From an uncultured Collinsella sp. (GTDB lineage: Bacteria; Actinomycetota; Coriobacteriia; Coriobacteriales; Coriobacteriaceae): DNA of 15,191 nt. Below the pieces are notes generated by a model. It was not told where the DNA came from. It ran no database searches and saw only the letters and a list, made by a program, of their open reading frames with translations. The position numbers were made by a program, and so were the translations under genes. Shown here piece after piece: positions 5,574-12,959 of the stretch. How positions within the stretch are numbered: position 1 is the stretch's first letter; every line of letters starts with the position of its first letter. The stretch is from NCBI GenBank assembly GCA_900544115.1, contig UQTW01000041.1, forward strand, positions 1 through 15,191, read 5' to 3'.

Positions 5574-6812
5574 ATGACAAAAGACGATAGGCAGGCATTC
5601 GAGGTGCCCGATCGACTCTTTGAATACGTAAGGGCGGTCGTTGACAACCGTGCGTTAGCGACGGTGCTGCTCTTTTTGCTGAGTCTGCTGCTCATCGGCA
5701 TTGACAATATCGTTGGCATCCTGGCAGTTCTACTCATTGGCTTTTTGCTGATTGATCGATTCGAAATCGTTCGCCGCTGTGTGGTGATCGGCGGCGCCGC
5801 GTGGACAATTACGTTGGCGATCGGGTCCATGGCGCTTGGCGGTATTGGCGAGCCCGTATTCTTTGACGCCGGCTTTGTGTTCAACATGCTTGGATTTGTG
5901 CTGGCGCTTGCCGTGTGCGTCCTGTTCTTCTGCGGACGCGCCCTGTACTACCAGGGTTACGAGCAGGGCGAGCTGCACGCCGACCGCGTGATTGCCGCCC
6001 GCATTCAGGACCGTCTGATCGATAACCCCGACACATGGGACAACATTGACGGCGACTTCCTCGAGGTCGAGGGCGCGCTCAACCGAGCGCGCGATTGCGA
6101 GCGTAGGGTTCAACAAGCCCTGCGTGACGAATCCCACCGCAAAGATGACCTGGTGACGTACCTGGCGCACGACCTGCGCACGCCGCTCGCCAGCGTGGTG
6201 GGCTACCTTTCGCTCTTGCAGGAGGCCCCCGATTTGCCGCTTGAGCAGCGCACACGTTTTACGGGCGTGGCGCTCGACAAGGCCCACCGGCTCGACGCGC
6301 TCATCGAGGAGTTCTTCGACATCACGCGTTTTGATTTCCACGATATCGTGCTCACTCGCAGCTACGTCGATTTGGGGCTCTTGCTGGCACAGGTGGCTGA
6401 CGAGTTCTATCCCATTCTCAATGAGCAGCATAAAGAAGCCCAGGTTGATATCTGCGAGGACCTGACGGTGCTCGTGGACGGCGACAAGATGGCTCGCGTA
6501 TTCAATAACATCATGAAAAACGCCGTCGCCTATAGCTATGAAGGCTCGATGATCACGATTGAGGCCAGGCGCCTGAGCGACGGCGGCGTGCGCGTGCGGT
6601 TTATAAACCAGGGCGATCCGATCCCTGAGCCAAAGCTCAAGGTGATCTTTGAGAAGTTCTATCGCCTGGATGCGGCGCGTGCGACCAATCGCGGTGGTGC
6701 CGGTCTGGGCCTTGCTATTGCCAAGGAGATCATCGCGGCGCACGGCGGTACCGTTGCATGTGAATCGACGCCCGAACACACGATATTCACCATCGAGCTG
6801 CCCGCCGCATAG
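5574..6812 (+). CDS. VanS-like sensor histidine kinase
   Basis: This is the membrane sensor kinase partner of the preceding regulator, 412 aa from ATG 5574, which has GGGGA seven bases upstream. The nearer GTG at 5568 would leave no room for the ribosome binding site. Hydrophobic segments lie at about residues 27-42, 46-61, 68-90 and 101-121. That suggests up to four membrane helices with almost no extracellular domain, unlike classical two-helix VanS. The phosphorylated His is H199 in AHDLRTPLASVVGYLSLL. The catalytic domain has an N box (NNIMKNAVAYSYEG), a G1-like region INQGDPIPEPKL, an F box EKFYRLD and a G2 box GGAGLGLAIAKEI. The motif order and the NxGDPIP form are VanS-like. A signal sensed in or near the membrane is inferred from the lack of an external loop. 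Confidence 0.92.
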   Translation: MTKDDRQAFEVPDRLFEYVRAVVDNRALATVLLFLLSLLLIGIDNIVGILAVLLIGFLLIDRFEIVRRCVVIGGAAWTITLAIGSMALGGIGEPVFFDAGFVFNMLGFVLALAVCVLFFCGRALYYQGYEQGELHADRVIAARIQDRLIDNPDTWDNIDGDFLEVEGALNRARDCERRVQQALRDESHRKDDLVTYLAHDLRTPLASVVGYLSLLQEAPDLPLEQRTRFTGVALDKAHRLDALIEEFFDITRFDFHDIVLTRSYVDLGLLLAQVADEFYPILNEQHKEAQVDICEDLTVLVDGDKMARVFNNIMKNAVAYSYEGSMITIEARRLSDGGVRVRFINQGDPIPEPKLKVIFEKFYRLDAARATNRGGAGLGLAIAKEIIAAHGGTVACESTPEHTIFTIELPAA

Positions 6813-6821
6813 CCAAGGTGA

Positions 6822-6850
6822 CCTTACAAACACTTGACAATGCGCTCACG
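6822..6850 (+). promoter_or_regulatory. PHO-box-like direct repeats upstream of pstB
   Basis: Three 7-nt units start exactly 11 bp apart: CCTTACA (6822), CTTGACA (6833) and GCTCACG (6844). Actinobacterial PHO boxes (described in Streptomyces) are 11-nt direct repeat units with consensus GTTCACC. The units here match it at 3, 4 and 5 of 7 positions. The second unit contains TTGACA, a consensus -35 (6834-6839), with TATGAG (6855-6860) as a poorly spaced -10. Position before a phosphate transporter gene supports the reading. Confidence 0.5.
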
Positions 6851-6915
6851 TGCGTATGAGCCGCGATTCCTACTATCGATACTGCTGAATTGATATCGAC
6901 GTGGAGGTATGCGGT

Positions 6916-7791
6916 ATGACGGCTGGTGTGGCTATGGAGCCCACGGAGCTCGAGGAGCTAATGGAGGCGCGAGCCGAGGCTGCGCACGAGCGCGAAGTCG
7001 GAGACGCGACGCGCCCCACGGCGCAGGACCTTGCCGCCTCGCCGACGCGCATCGACGTCGAGGGCCTCGACCTGTTCTATGGCGACCATCATGCGCTCAA
7101 GGACGTGTCCATCAAGATCCGCGACAAGCAGATCACCTCGTTTATCGGTCCTTCGGGCTGCGGCAAGTCGACGCTGCTACGTTGCTTTAACCGCATGAAC
7201 GACGGCATCAAGGACTGCCTCATCGAGGGCAAGATCGCGCTCGATGGCCAGGATATCATGGACGATTATGATATCTGCCGTCTGCGCCAGCGCGTGGGCA
7301 TGGTGTTCCAGCGCCCTAACCCGTTTCCCATGAGTATTTACGACAACGTCGCGTACGGCCCCCGTGGCATGGGCGTGCGCGATCGCGCCGTGCTGGATGA
7401 GCTGGTCGAGGATTCCCTTCGTCGAGCCGCTCTGTGGGATGAGGTCAAGGACAAGCTCAAGGAGTCGGGGCTGGGCCTTTCGGGCGGGCAGCAGCAGCGC
7501 CTGTGCATCGCCCGCGCGCTTGCCGTGCAACCCGACATCCTGCTGATGGATGAGCCCACGAGCGCCCTCGATCCCGTGTCGACGCTGGTGGTGGAGCAGC
7601 TTGCCTGCGGGCTCAAGGAGACCTGCACGTTGGTGGTCGTTACGCACAATATGCAGCAGGCGGCGCGTATTTCGGACTCGGTCGCGTTTTTCTTGCTGGG
7701 TGAGTTAGTGGAACACGCGCCCGCCGCTCAGCTCTTCAAAAATCCGACCGACCCGCGCACAGCGGATTATTTGACGGGACGTTTTGGCTGA
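6916..7791 (+). CDS. pstB: Phosphate ABC transporter ATP-binding protein
   Basis: PstB is the ATPase of the high-affinity PstSCAB phosphate importer and works on the cytoplasmic face of PstC/PstA. Visible motifs are Walker A GPSGCGKST (residues 78-86), Q-loop region VFQRPNPFPMSIYDNVAYG (typical of PstB), signature LSGGQQQR, Walker B ILLMDEPTSALDP and the switch histidine in VVTHNMQQAARISD. The ATG at 6916 is chosen because GTGGAGG at 6901-6907 serves as its ribosome binding site; the GTG at 6901 lies inside that site. The protein has 291 aa, with about 44 extra acidic N-terminal residues (ELEELMEARAEAAHE) relative to the usual 250-260. No pstS, pstC, pstA or phoU is in the window. A PhoP/PhoR-like pair follows directly. 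Confidence 0.95.
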   Translation: MTAGVAMEPTELEELMEARAEAAHEREVGDATRPTAQDLAASPTRIDVEGLDLFYGDHHALKDVSIKIRDKQITSFIGPSGCGKSTLLRCFNRMNDGIKDCLIEGKIALDGQDIMDDYDICRLRQRVGMVFQRPNPFPMSIYDNVAYGPRGMGVRDRAVLDELVEDSLRRAALWDEVKDKLKESGLGLSGGQQQRLCIARALAVQPDILLMDEPTSALDPVSTLVVEQLACGLKETCTLVVVTHNMQQAARISDSVAFFLLGELVEHAPAAQLFKNPTDPRTADYLTGRFG

Positions 7792-7805
7792 TACCATCTC
7801 GTAAA

Positions 7806-7834
7806 GGTACCTTTAGGGTTAAGATGCGGTCATG
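7806..7834 (+). promoter_or_regulatory. PHO-box-like direct repeats upstream of the PhoP-like regulator
   Basis: GGTACCT (7806), GGTTAAG (7817) and GGTCATG (7828) begin exactly 11 bp apart. Each begins GGT, the reverse complement of the ACC end of the actinobacterial PHO-box unit GTTCACC; the middle unit matches 5 of 7. The 12-bp palindrome AAAGGTACCTTT (7803-7814) overlaps the first unit. The repeats cover the upstream ATG at 7832, which supports the later start at 7856. Autoregulation is inferred. Confidence 0.45.
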
Positions 7835-7855
7835 CCGGCCGCAAAGGGGTTCAAC

Positions 7856-8584
7856 ATGATCTATTACGTCGAGGACGATGACAACATCAGGGATTTGACG
7901 GTCTATGCGCTGCGCAAGCAGGGGATCGAGGCCGAGGGCTTTTCGTGTGATGGCGAGTTTAAGGCTGCTGTGGCGCGACGGGTGCCCGATGCTGTCCTGC
8001 TCGACATCATGCTGCCCGATACCGATGGCCTGGCAATTATGCGTCGCCTGCGTGCCGACCGCCTGACGGCGACGGTGCCCATCATGATGCTTACCGCCAA
8101 GGACACCGAGCTCGACAAGGTGATGGCGCTCGATGGCGGTGCCGACGATTACCTGACTAAGCCGTTTTCGCTCATGGAGCTTGCGAGCCGTTGCCGCGCA
8201 CTGCTGCGTCGCGGCGGCATGGTCAAGCAGGCGAGCGATGTGCTCAGTGTGGGCGACATCGTGCTCTCGCCCAGCCATCGCGAGGTGACCGTTGCCGGCG
8301 AGCCGCTTAAGCTCACCCTGCGCGAGTTCGACCTGCTTGAGTATCTCATGCGCAAGCCCGGCGTGGTCTTTACCCGCGAGTCGTTGCTGCAGAGCGTGTG
8401 GGGCTGGGACTTCGACGGCGGTTCGCGCACCGTTGACGTGCACGTGCAGACGCTTCGCCAAAAACTGGGCGAGCATGCCAGCGCCATCGAGACCGTGCGC
8501 GGCGTGGGCTACCGCTTGGCTGAGCCTTCTGCCGGTGATGGTGCCGAAGGTGACGACACCGCGTCCACCGCATCGGAGGAGTAA
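7856..8584 (+). CDS. PhoP/PhoB-like response regulator
   Basis: This OmpR/PhoB-family regulator probably controls the phosphate response. Start 7856 gives MIYYVEDDDN, with AAAGGGG six bases upstream; the in-frame ATG at 7832 lacks such a site. It has 242 aa. The receiver has acidic residues near residues 6-8, phosphoacceptor D50 in VLLDIMLPD, T80 and K102 in YLTKPFSLMELA. The winged helix contains LTLREFDLLEYLMRKPG and SRTVDVHVQTLRQKLG and ends the fold at VRGVGYRLAE. A 20-residue polar tail (GDGAEGDDTASTASEE) follows. It is 64 bp downstream of pstB and 3 nt upstream of a PhoR-like kinase. That neighbourhood is the main evidence for a phosphate role; the sequence alone shows only the subfamily. 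Confidence 0.9.
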   Translation: MIYYVEDDDNIRDLTVYALRKQGIEAEGFSCDGEFKAAVARRVPDAVLLDIMLPDTDGLAIMRRLRADRLTATVPIMMLTAKDTELDKVMALDGGADDYLTKPFSLMELASRCRALLRRGGMVKQASDVLSVGDIVLSPSHREVTVAGEPLKLTLREFDLLEYLMRKPGVVFTRESLLQSVWGWDFDGGSRTVDVHVQTLRQKLGEHASAIETVRGVGYRLAEPSAGDGAEGDDTASTASEE

Positions 8585-8587
8585 CCC

Positions 8588-10012
8588 GTGGTCTTCGCCC
8601 CCCAGGGAAAACAAACGCTGTCGCACCGCGTTTTTGTGACGATCTTTGTTTGCGCCATGGCGGTTATCGTGGCGTTTACGGTGCTGGGTGCGTTCTTTGT
8701 GCAAAACACCTTGGCGGATGCCACGAGTGCCAATCTGGCGCAGGAAACTGAGCTCATTGCTGCCGCCCTCGACGAGCAGCAGGAGCCCATCCCGTTCTTG
8801 CGTAGCCTCGATCGCGAGGACTTACGCATCACGCTGATTAACAAGGATGGATCGGTTGCCTACGACAACGAGGCGTCGCCTTCCGCACTGCCCAACCATG
8901 GTGATCGCCCCGAGGTCATCGAGGCCTTTGAGAGTGGTTTGGGTTCCGCGGAGCGCGCAAGCTCTACGCTCGACGAGATTATGCTGTATCGCGCCGTCAC
9001 CCTTGATAACGGCCAGGTCGTTCGCTTGGCGCAGGCCCAGCCTGGCGTTGCGGCGATTTTGCTGTCGATGCTGGCGCCGATGCTGCTTATCGCAGCAGCG
9101 GGTGCAGTACTCTCGTTTTTTATGGCGCGCCGTGAGTCCCGTGCCATCATCGCGCCGTTACAAGAGGTGGATTTGGATCACCCACGCCGTAGCTATGAGC
9201 ACGCCTATGCCGAGATGGTTCCCATGCTTGAGCGCATCGAGTCGCAGCGCCAGGAACTCAAGCGCCAAATGGCGGTGCTAGCGGACAACGACCGTATGCG
9301 CCGCGAGTTCACGGCGAATATCACCCATGAGCTCAAGACGCCGCTTACGGCGATTTCGGGCTATGCCGAGCTCATCGCAAATGGCATGGTCGAGGGCGAG
9401 GACGACCTGCGCAACTTTGGCGGTCGCATCTATCGTGAGGCGGGCCGCTTGGCAGCGCTTGTCAACGACATCCTTACGCTGTCTAACTTGGACGAGGCCG
9501 AACGTGCAACTGAAGGCGAGGCAGTGCCCATTGGGTCCACGGAGCCTATTGAGCTCTCGCGTGCGATCTACGCGGTTGAGCAGCGTCTTGAACAGGTCGC
9601 CCGTCAAGCGAATGTGACGATAAGTCATGAGACCAAGCCTGTGGTCATCGAAGGCGTGTCGCGCTTGGTCGACGAGCTCATCTATAATCTGGCAAGCAAC
9701 GCCATCCGCTACAATCGGCCCGGCGGTACGGTTACGCTGCAGTGCGGCACCAACGACGAAGGCCATCCGTTCCTCGCTGTCGCCGACACGGGAATCGGTA
9801 TCGCGCCTGAAGAACAGGGCAAGGTATTTGAGCGGTTCTATCGCGTGGACAAGAGTAGGTCCAAGGCACGCGGCGGAACCGGCCTGGGGCTTGCCATTGT
9901 CAAGCATGCGGCCCTGTATCATCACGCCACGCTTGATCTGTCGAGCGAGTTGGGCGTGGGAACCACCATTACGGTGACGTTTCCCATACAGCAGGACGAG
10001 CCATTCGCATAG
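8588..10012 (+). CDS. PhoR-like sensor histidine kinase
   Basis: This is a membrane histidine kinase of 474 aa. The GTG start at 8588 has GGAGGAG five bases upstream, overlapping the end of the regulator gene, so the two are tightly coupled. TM1 is at about residues 14-38, an extracytoplasmic sensor of about 115 residues follows (contains ITLINKDGSVAYDNE), and TM2 lies at about 154-180. A juxtamembrane linker leads to the phosphorylated H247 in FTANITHELKTPLTAISGYA. The catalytic domain shows an N box (NLASNAIRYNRPGG), G1 DTGIGI, F box ERFYRVDKSRS and G2 GGTGLGLAIVKHA. The layout is that of Gram-positive PhoR/WalK-type kinases; position after pstB and a PhoP-like regulator favours PhoR. No PAS domain is obvious. 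Confidence 0.92.
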   Translation: MVFAPQGKQTLSHRVFVTIFVCAMAVIVAFTVLGAFFVQNTLADATSANLAQETELIAAALDEQQEPIPFLRSLDREDLRITLINKDGSVAYDNEASPSALPNHGDRPEVIEAFESGLGSAERASSTLDEIMLYRAVTLDNGQVVRLAQAQPGVAAILLSMLAPMLLIAAAGAVLSFFMARRESRAIIAPLQEVDLDHPRRSYEHAYAEMVPMLERIESQRQELKRQMAVLADNDRMRREFTANITHELKTPLTAISGYAELIANGMVEGEDDLRNFGGRIYREAGRLAALVNDILTLSNLDEAERATEGEAVPIGSTEPIELSRAIYAVEQRLEQVARQANVTISHETKPVVIEGVSRLVDELIYNLASNAIRYNRPGGTVTLQCGTNDEGHPFLAVADTGIGIAPEEQGKVFERFYRVDKSRSKARGGTGLGLAIVKHAALYHHATLDLSSELGVGTTITVTFPIQQDEPFA

Positions 10013-10037
10013 CGATACAACACAGATATTGATGTAG

Positions 10038-10080
10038 ACGCCGCATTTGACTTTCGGGTGCGGCGTTGTTGTGCAATTTT
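10038..10080 (+). terminator. Terminator after the PhoPR-like operon
   Basis: ACGCCGCA (10038-10045) pairs perfectly with TGCGGCGT (10059-10066), 25 nt past the kinase stop. The tail TGTTGTGCAATTTT is only partly T-rich, so this is a weaker intrinsic terminator. Confidence 0.6.
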
Positions 10081-10207
10081 ACGATTGCTTCCGACATTTT
10101 TACAGGAGAGCCTGTTTCTTATGTATAGAGTTTGGTCTCGGTAAAAAGATGCGATAACATATGGACAGTTTTGTCAATCCGAACTGGGGAAATGAAAGGC
10201 AAGCTGC
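10081..10207 (+). promoter_or_regulatory. Promoter region of the Wzz/CpsD/CpsB operon
   Basis: TTGGTC (10132-10137) and TAACAT (10155-10160) are spaced exactly 17 bp, each only moderately close to consensus. They would start transcription near 10167. A small hairpin ACAGG-AGAG-CCTGT (10102-10115) lies upstream between T-runs. GAAAGG (10194-10199) is the ribosome binding site for the ATG at 10208. Confidence 0.4.
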
Positions 10208-10864
10208 ATGACCCTTCTCGAACTGTTCCAGCTGCTGAAGAAGCACCTCAAGCTGGTCATCACCCTTCCGGTGGTCTGCGCGATCGCCATGGGCATCGTG
10301 TCCTTCGTTGCGATGGACAACACCTATACCGCGACGACGAGCATGTACATTCTCGCCAAGACCGACGATAGCGGTCAGATGAGCTACAACGATCTCTCGG
10401 CGAGCCAGATGCTTTCCAACGATATCGCCACGCTGCTGGATAGCGATAGCGTTAAGAGCGGCGCCGCCAAAGAACTGGGCCTCACCGATTTGGATGACTA
10501 CAAGGTGTCTGTTTCCTCCGAGACCACCACGCGTGTCATTACGCTTTCGGTTACCGGCACCGATGCCAAGGAGACGGCTGAGGTCGCAAAGGCCATTGCC
10601 AGCTCGGTGAGTACGGTCGCTCAGAACGTCGGCGCTGCCCAGAGCATCAACGTTATCGACGAGGCTAAGACCCCCGAAGCCCCCAGCGGCCCCAAGCGCA
10701 CGCTGTATATTGCCGTCGCGTTCCTCGCCGGTATCTTTATCGCAGTTGCCTATGTCGTTTTGGCAGACATGCTCAATACCCGCATCCGCGGTGCCGAAGA
10801 GGCAGAAGAGCTCCTGGGTATTCCCGTTGTTGGCCGAATTCCGGCTATGAAAGGTGGTAAATAG
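10208..10864 (+). CDS. Wzz/CapA-like polysaccharide chain-length and tyrosine-kinase modulator
   Basis: This membrane protein of the Wzz/CpsC/CapA/YveK family activates a cytosolic tyrosine kinase and influences capsule or exopolysaccharide chain length. Its 218 aa are typical for the Gram-positive short form. TM1 is at about residues 15-36 (LVITLPVVCAIAMGIVSF). The extracellular part is about 125 residues. TM2 is at about 164-187, after a proline-containing EAPSGPKR segment. The cytosolic tail RIRGAEEAEELLGIPVVGRI is the conserved kinase-contacting end. The stop is 2 nt from the next start, so translation is coupled to the kinase. Confidence 0.9.
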   Translation: MTLLELFQLLKKHLKLVITLPVVCAIAMGIVSFVAMDNTYTATTSMYILAKTDDSGQMSYNDLSASQMLSNDIATLLDSDSVKSGAAKELGLTDLDDYKVSVSSETTTRVITLSVTGTDAKETAEVAKAIASSVSTVAQNVGAAQSINVIDEAKTPEAPSGPKRTLYIAVAFLAGIFIAVAYVVLADMLNTRIRGAEEAEELLGIPVVGRIPAMKGGK

Positions 10865-10866
10865 GC

Positions 10867-11604
10867 ATGGCTAAGGCAAAGAACACCGATAAGCTCGTTG
10901 TACAGAATGCCGCCAAGACCCTTCTGGCCAACATCCGCTTTGCGAGCGTGGACGACCCCATTCGCACCATCACCGTTACCTCCTCGATTCCCAACGAGGG
11001 CAAGTCTACGGTTTCCATTAACCTTGCTCAGGCAATCGCCACGAGCGGCAAGTCCGTGCTCCTGGTCGAGACCGATATGCGCCGCAGGTCCCTTTCCGAT
11101 ATGCTCGGCGTTCGTTCGCGCGGCGGACTCTATGCGGTCCTTTCCGAGCAGATCTCCATTGACCAGGCAATTGTCGAGACGGGTCAGAAGAACTTCTACT
11201 TCCTCGATGCCGAGCCGCACATTCCCAATCCTGCCGACATCATCGTCTCCCATCGCTTTGCCAAGCTGGTAAAGGCACTGTCCGCCAAGTTCCAGTACGT
11301 CATCTTCGATGCTCCTCCGGTCGGCACCTTCATCGATGCTGCCGAGATTGCCAGCTTGACCGACGGCGCGCTGTTCGTGGTGCGCGAGGACTTTACCAAG
11401 CGCGAAGAGGCGCTCAACGCTATCGCCCAGCTTAAGAAGTCCGAGAAGGTCAAGCTCATCGGTACCGTCATGAATTACTGTGAGACCGAGACCAGCGAGT
11501 ACTACTATTCTTACTACACCAAGGACGGTAAGAAGGTTAAGAAGGGCTCCGACGATCAGGGCACTTCCAAAAAGGGCATCTTCACCAACCGAGCAAACGT
11601 TTAG
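10867..11604 (+). CDS. CpsD/CapB-type bacterial tyrosine kinase
   Basis: This is a cytosolic BY-kinase, 245 aa, that autophosphorylates a C-terminal tyrosine cluster and controls exopolysaccharide assembly with the membrane modulator. The P-loop is SIPNEGKST (residues 40-48), Walker A' is VLLVETDMRR (64-73) and Walker B is YVIFDAPPV (144-152). The tyrosine cluster EYYYSYY (211-217) is followed by a lysine-rich tail, with no further domain. These features separate it from ParA/MinD ATPases. Its gene sits between the modulator and the phosphatase, the standard order of a phosphorylation cycle. Confidence 0.93.
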   Translation: MAKAKNTDKLVVQNAAKTLLANIRFASVDDPIRTITVTSSIPNEGKSTVSINLAQAIATSGKSVLLVETDMRRRSLSDMLGVRSRGGLYAVLSEQISIDQAIVETGQKNFYFLDAEPHIPNPADIIVSHRFAKLVKALSAKFQYVIFDAPPVGTFIDAAEIASLTDGALFVVREDFTKREEALNAIAQLKKSEKVKLIGTVMNYCETETSEYYYSYYTKDGKKVKKGSDDQGTSKKGIFTNRANV

Positions 11605-11621
11605 TTGATTAAGGCTGACCT

Positions 11622-12272
11622 ATGCGTGACATTCATTGCCATATCTTGCCGGGTGTAGACGACGGCGCCGCCGATCTCGAAGAGAGCTTGGCGATGCTCG
11701 AGGCTGCCAAGCGGGCCGGTGTAACCAGAATCGTTTGCACTCCTCACTGCCGTGATCCCTATTTTGATTACGACAAGATGTGGGATGCCTTTGAGCTGCT
11801 GCGCGATAACGCTGACGGTTTTCCGCTCCAGATGGGCTTCGAGGTCAACCATCGAAAGCTCGTTGAGCTTGGTATCGATGCCGCGGATCACTTGCATTTC
11901 GATGGGACCAACGAGTTTCTGCTCGAGCTTTCGACGCATGCCGATGCGTATGCGTTTAGAGAGTACGAGAACACGATTTACGATTTGCAGTGCCGTGGCT
12001 ACCAGGTGATCATCGCTCATCCTGAGCGCTATCGTGCGGTTCAAAAGGATGTAAGCGTGGCGGAGCGCCTGGTCGATATGGGCTGTAAGCTGCAGGCTTC
12101 GGCGGACTTTATTGCCGGCGGTCGCTTTGGTCGCGAGAAAAAGCCGGCACAGCGCCTGTTTGATCAGAACCTGTACAGCTTCATCGCGAGCGATGCCCAT
12201 AACGTGGGTCATTACGACTGCCTGGCGAAGGCTCGCGCGAAGTTTAGCGTGCGCGGAGCTCACTTTCGCTAA
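11622..12272 (+). CDS. CpsB/YwqE-type PHP-domain tyrosine phosphatase
   Basis: This manganese-type phosphatase dephosphorylates the CpsD-like kinase. Its 216 aa carry the PHP metal-binding motifs: DIHCHILPGVDDG at the N terminus, CTPHC near residue 40, AHPERY in the middle and SDAHN near the C terminus. The ATG at 11622 has AAGG eight bases upstream and lies 17 nt after the kinase stop. It is somewhat shorter than the 240-255 aa of many homologues, mainly at the C terminus. The usual GxE-motif region reads GFEVNHRK. No glycosyltransferase, flippase or polymerase genes follow, so the three-gene module is separate from any biosynthetic cluster here. Confidence 0.9.
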   Translation: MRDIHCHILPGVDDGAADLEESLAMLEAAKRAGVTRIVCTPHCRDPYFDYDKMWDAFELLRDNADGFPLQMGFEVNHRKLVELGIDAADHLHFDGTNEFLLELSTHADAYAFREYENTIYDLQCRGYQVIIAHPERYRAVQKDVSVAERLVDMGCKLQASADFIAGGRFGREKKPAQRLFDQNLYSFIASDAHNVGHYDCLAKARAKFSVRGAHFR

Positions 12273-12311
12273 AATCTGTCCCTAACGTTCGCATTGAATG
12301 AAAGGGCGGCC

Positions 12312-12812
12312 ATGGATATCCAACTTAAGACGGGATGCTTTGATGACGCGGCGTTGGTGCGCCGCGTCGTTTTTATGGACGAGCAGGGCTACGAGAATGA
12401 GTTTGACGCTATCGACGAGGATCCGAACTGCATTCATGTGACGCTCTATGTAGACGGTGAGCTTGCCGGTTGCTCGCGCGTGTTTCCCGAAGAACTCGAG
12501 CGCGCAGCTGACGCAGAGGCTCCGGTGTCGCCGGCGTGCGACTTGGACGAAGGCGTCGCGGCGGGGGAGACCTACATTATGGGGCGCGTGGCCGTGCTGT
12601 CGAGCATGCGCCGTCGCGGTTTGGCGAGCAAGATTGTCGAGGCCAGTGATACGTGCGCGCGTGATGCCGGCGCCAAGCTCATTAAGCTGCATGCGCAGGA
12701 ATACGTGCTGCCGCTCTATGCCAAGGCGGGTTACACGCAGATTGCCCCGGTGGACTACGAAGACGAGGGCCAGCCCCATGCTTGGATGGCCAAGCGCGTA
12801 GATGGCAGATAG
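12312..12812 (+). CDS. GNAT-family N-acetyltransferase (ElaA-like)
   Basis: This predicted acetyl-CoA-dependent acetyltransferase has 166 aa. The ATG at 12312 is chosen because AAAGGG (12301-12306) sits five bases upstream; the TTG at 12294 lies before that site. The beta-4/P-loop region reads YIMGRVAVLSSMRRRGLASKIV, containing the RRRGLAS form of the Q/RxxGxG/A acetyl-CoA site. The C-terminal part KLIKLHAQEYVLPLYAKAGY has the conserved Tyr seen in many GNATs. VRRVVFMDEQG near the N terminus resembles ElaA-type members. The substrate is unknown. It starts 39 nt after the phosphatase gene without a visible terminator and may be read from the same transcript. Confidence 0.88.
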   Translation: MDIQLKTGCFDDAALVRRVVFMDEQGYENEFDAIDEDPNCIHVTLYVDGELAGCSRVFPEELERAADAEAPVSPACDLDEGVAAGETYIMGRVAVLSSMRRRGLASKIVEASDTCARDAGAKLIKLHAQEYVLPLYAKAGYTQIAPVDYEDEGQPHAWMAKRVDGR

Positions 12813-12851
12813 GGACGTTCCTTTCCTGCCGGCAGTCGGGGACACTCCTTG
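12811..12851. repeat. REP-like palindromic element after the acetyltransferase gene
   Basis: A perfect palindrome CTGCCGGCAG (12826-12835) is flanked by the related decamers GGGACGTTCC (12813-12822) and GGGACACTCC. The element begins at the stop codon itself. The form resembles scattered REP-type elements mobilised by Y1 transposases; no such gene is present here and copy number is unknown. Confidence 0.4.
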
Positions 12852-12922
12852 GCAATTGGCGCATCAGAGCGTTTGGACATACAGTTTTTCGATTCCGTAT
12901 GTATATATGCGCGCTAATGGGT

Positions 12923-12928
12923 TATAAA
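12923..12928 (+). promoter_or_regulatory. Candidate -10 box of htpG
   Basis: TATAAA about 90 bp before the ATG would give a leader of roughly 80 nt that includes the hairpin at 12960-12984. No good -35 lies 16-18 bp upstream. CIRCE (HrcA) and HAIR (HspR) operators were looked for and not seen. Confidence 0.35.
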
Positions 12929-12959
12929 ATCTAAGTCTGAACATAGCAGGTCTGCAATG

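Noticed and set aside
4853..6812. Vancomycin-resistance locus
   Set aside because: Only VanR/VanS-like regulators and a DacA-type carboxypeptidase are present; vanH, ligase and vanX are absent.
10132..10371. 79-aa frame overlapping the start of the Wzz-like gene
   Set aside because: It is out of frame with a clear membrane protein gene, lies across its promoter, and has no recognisable content.
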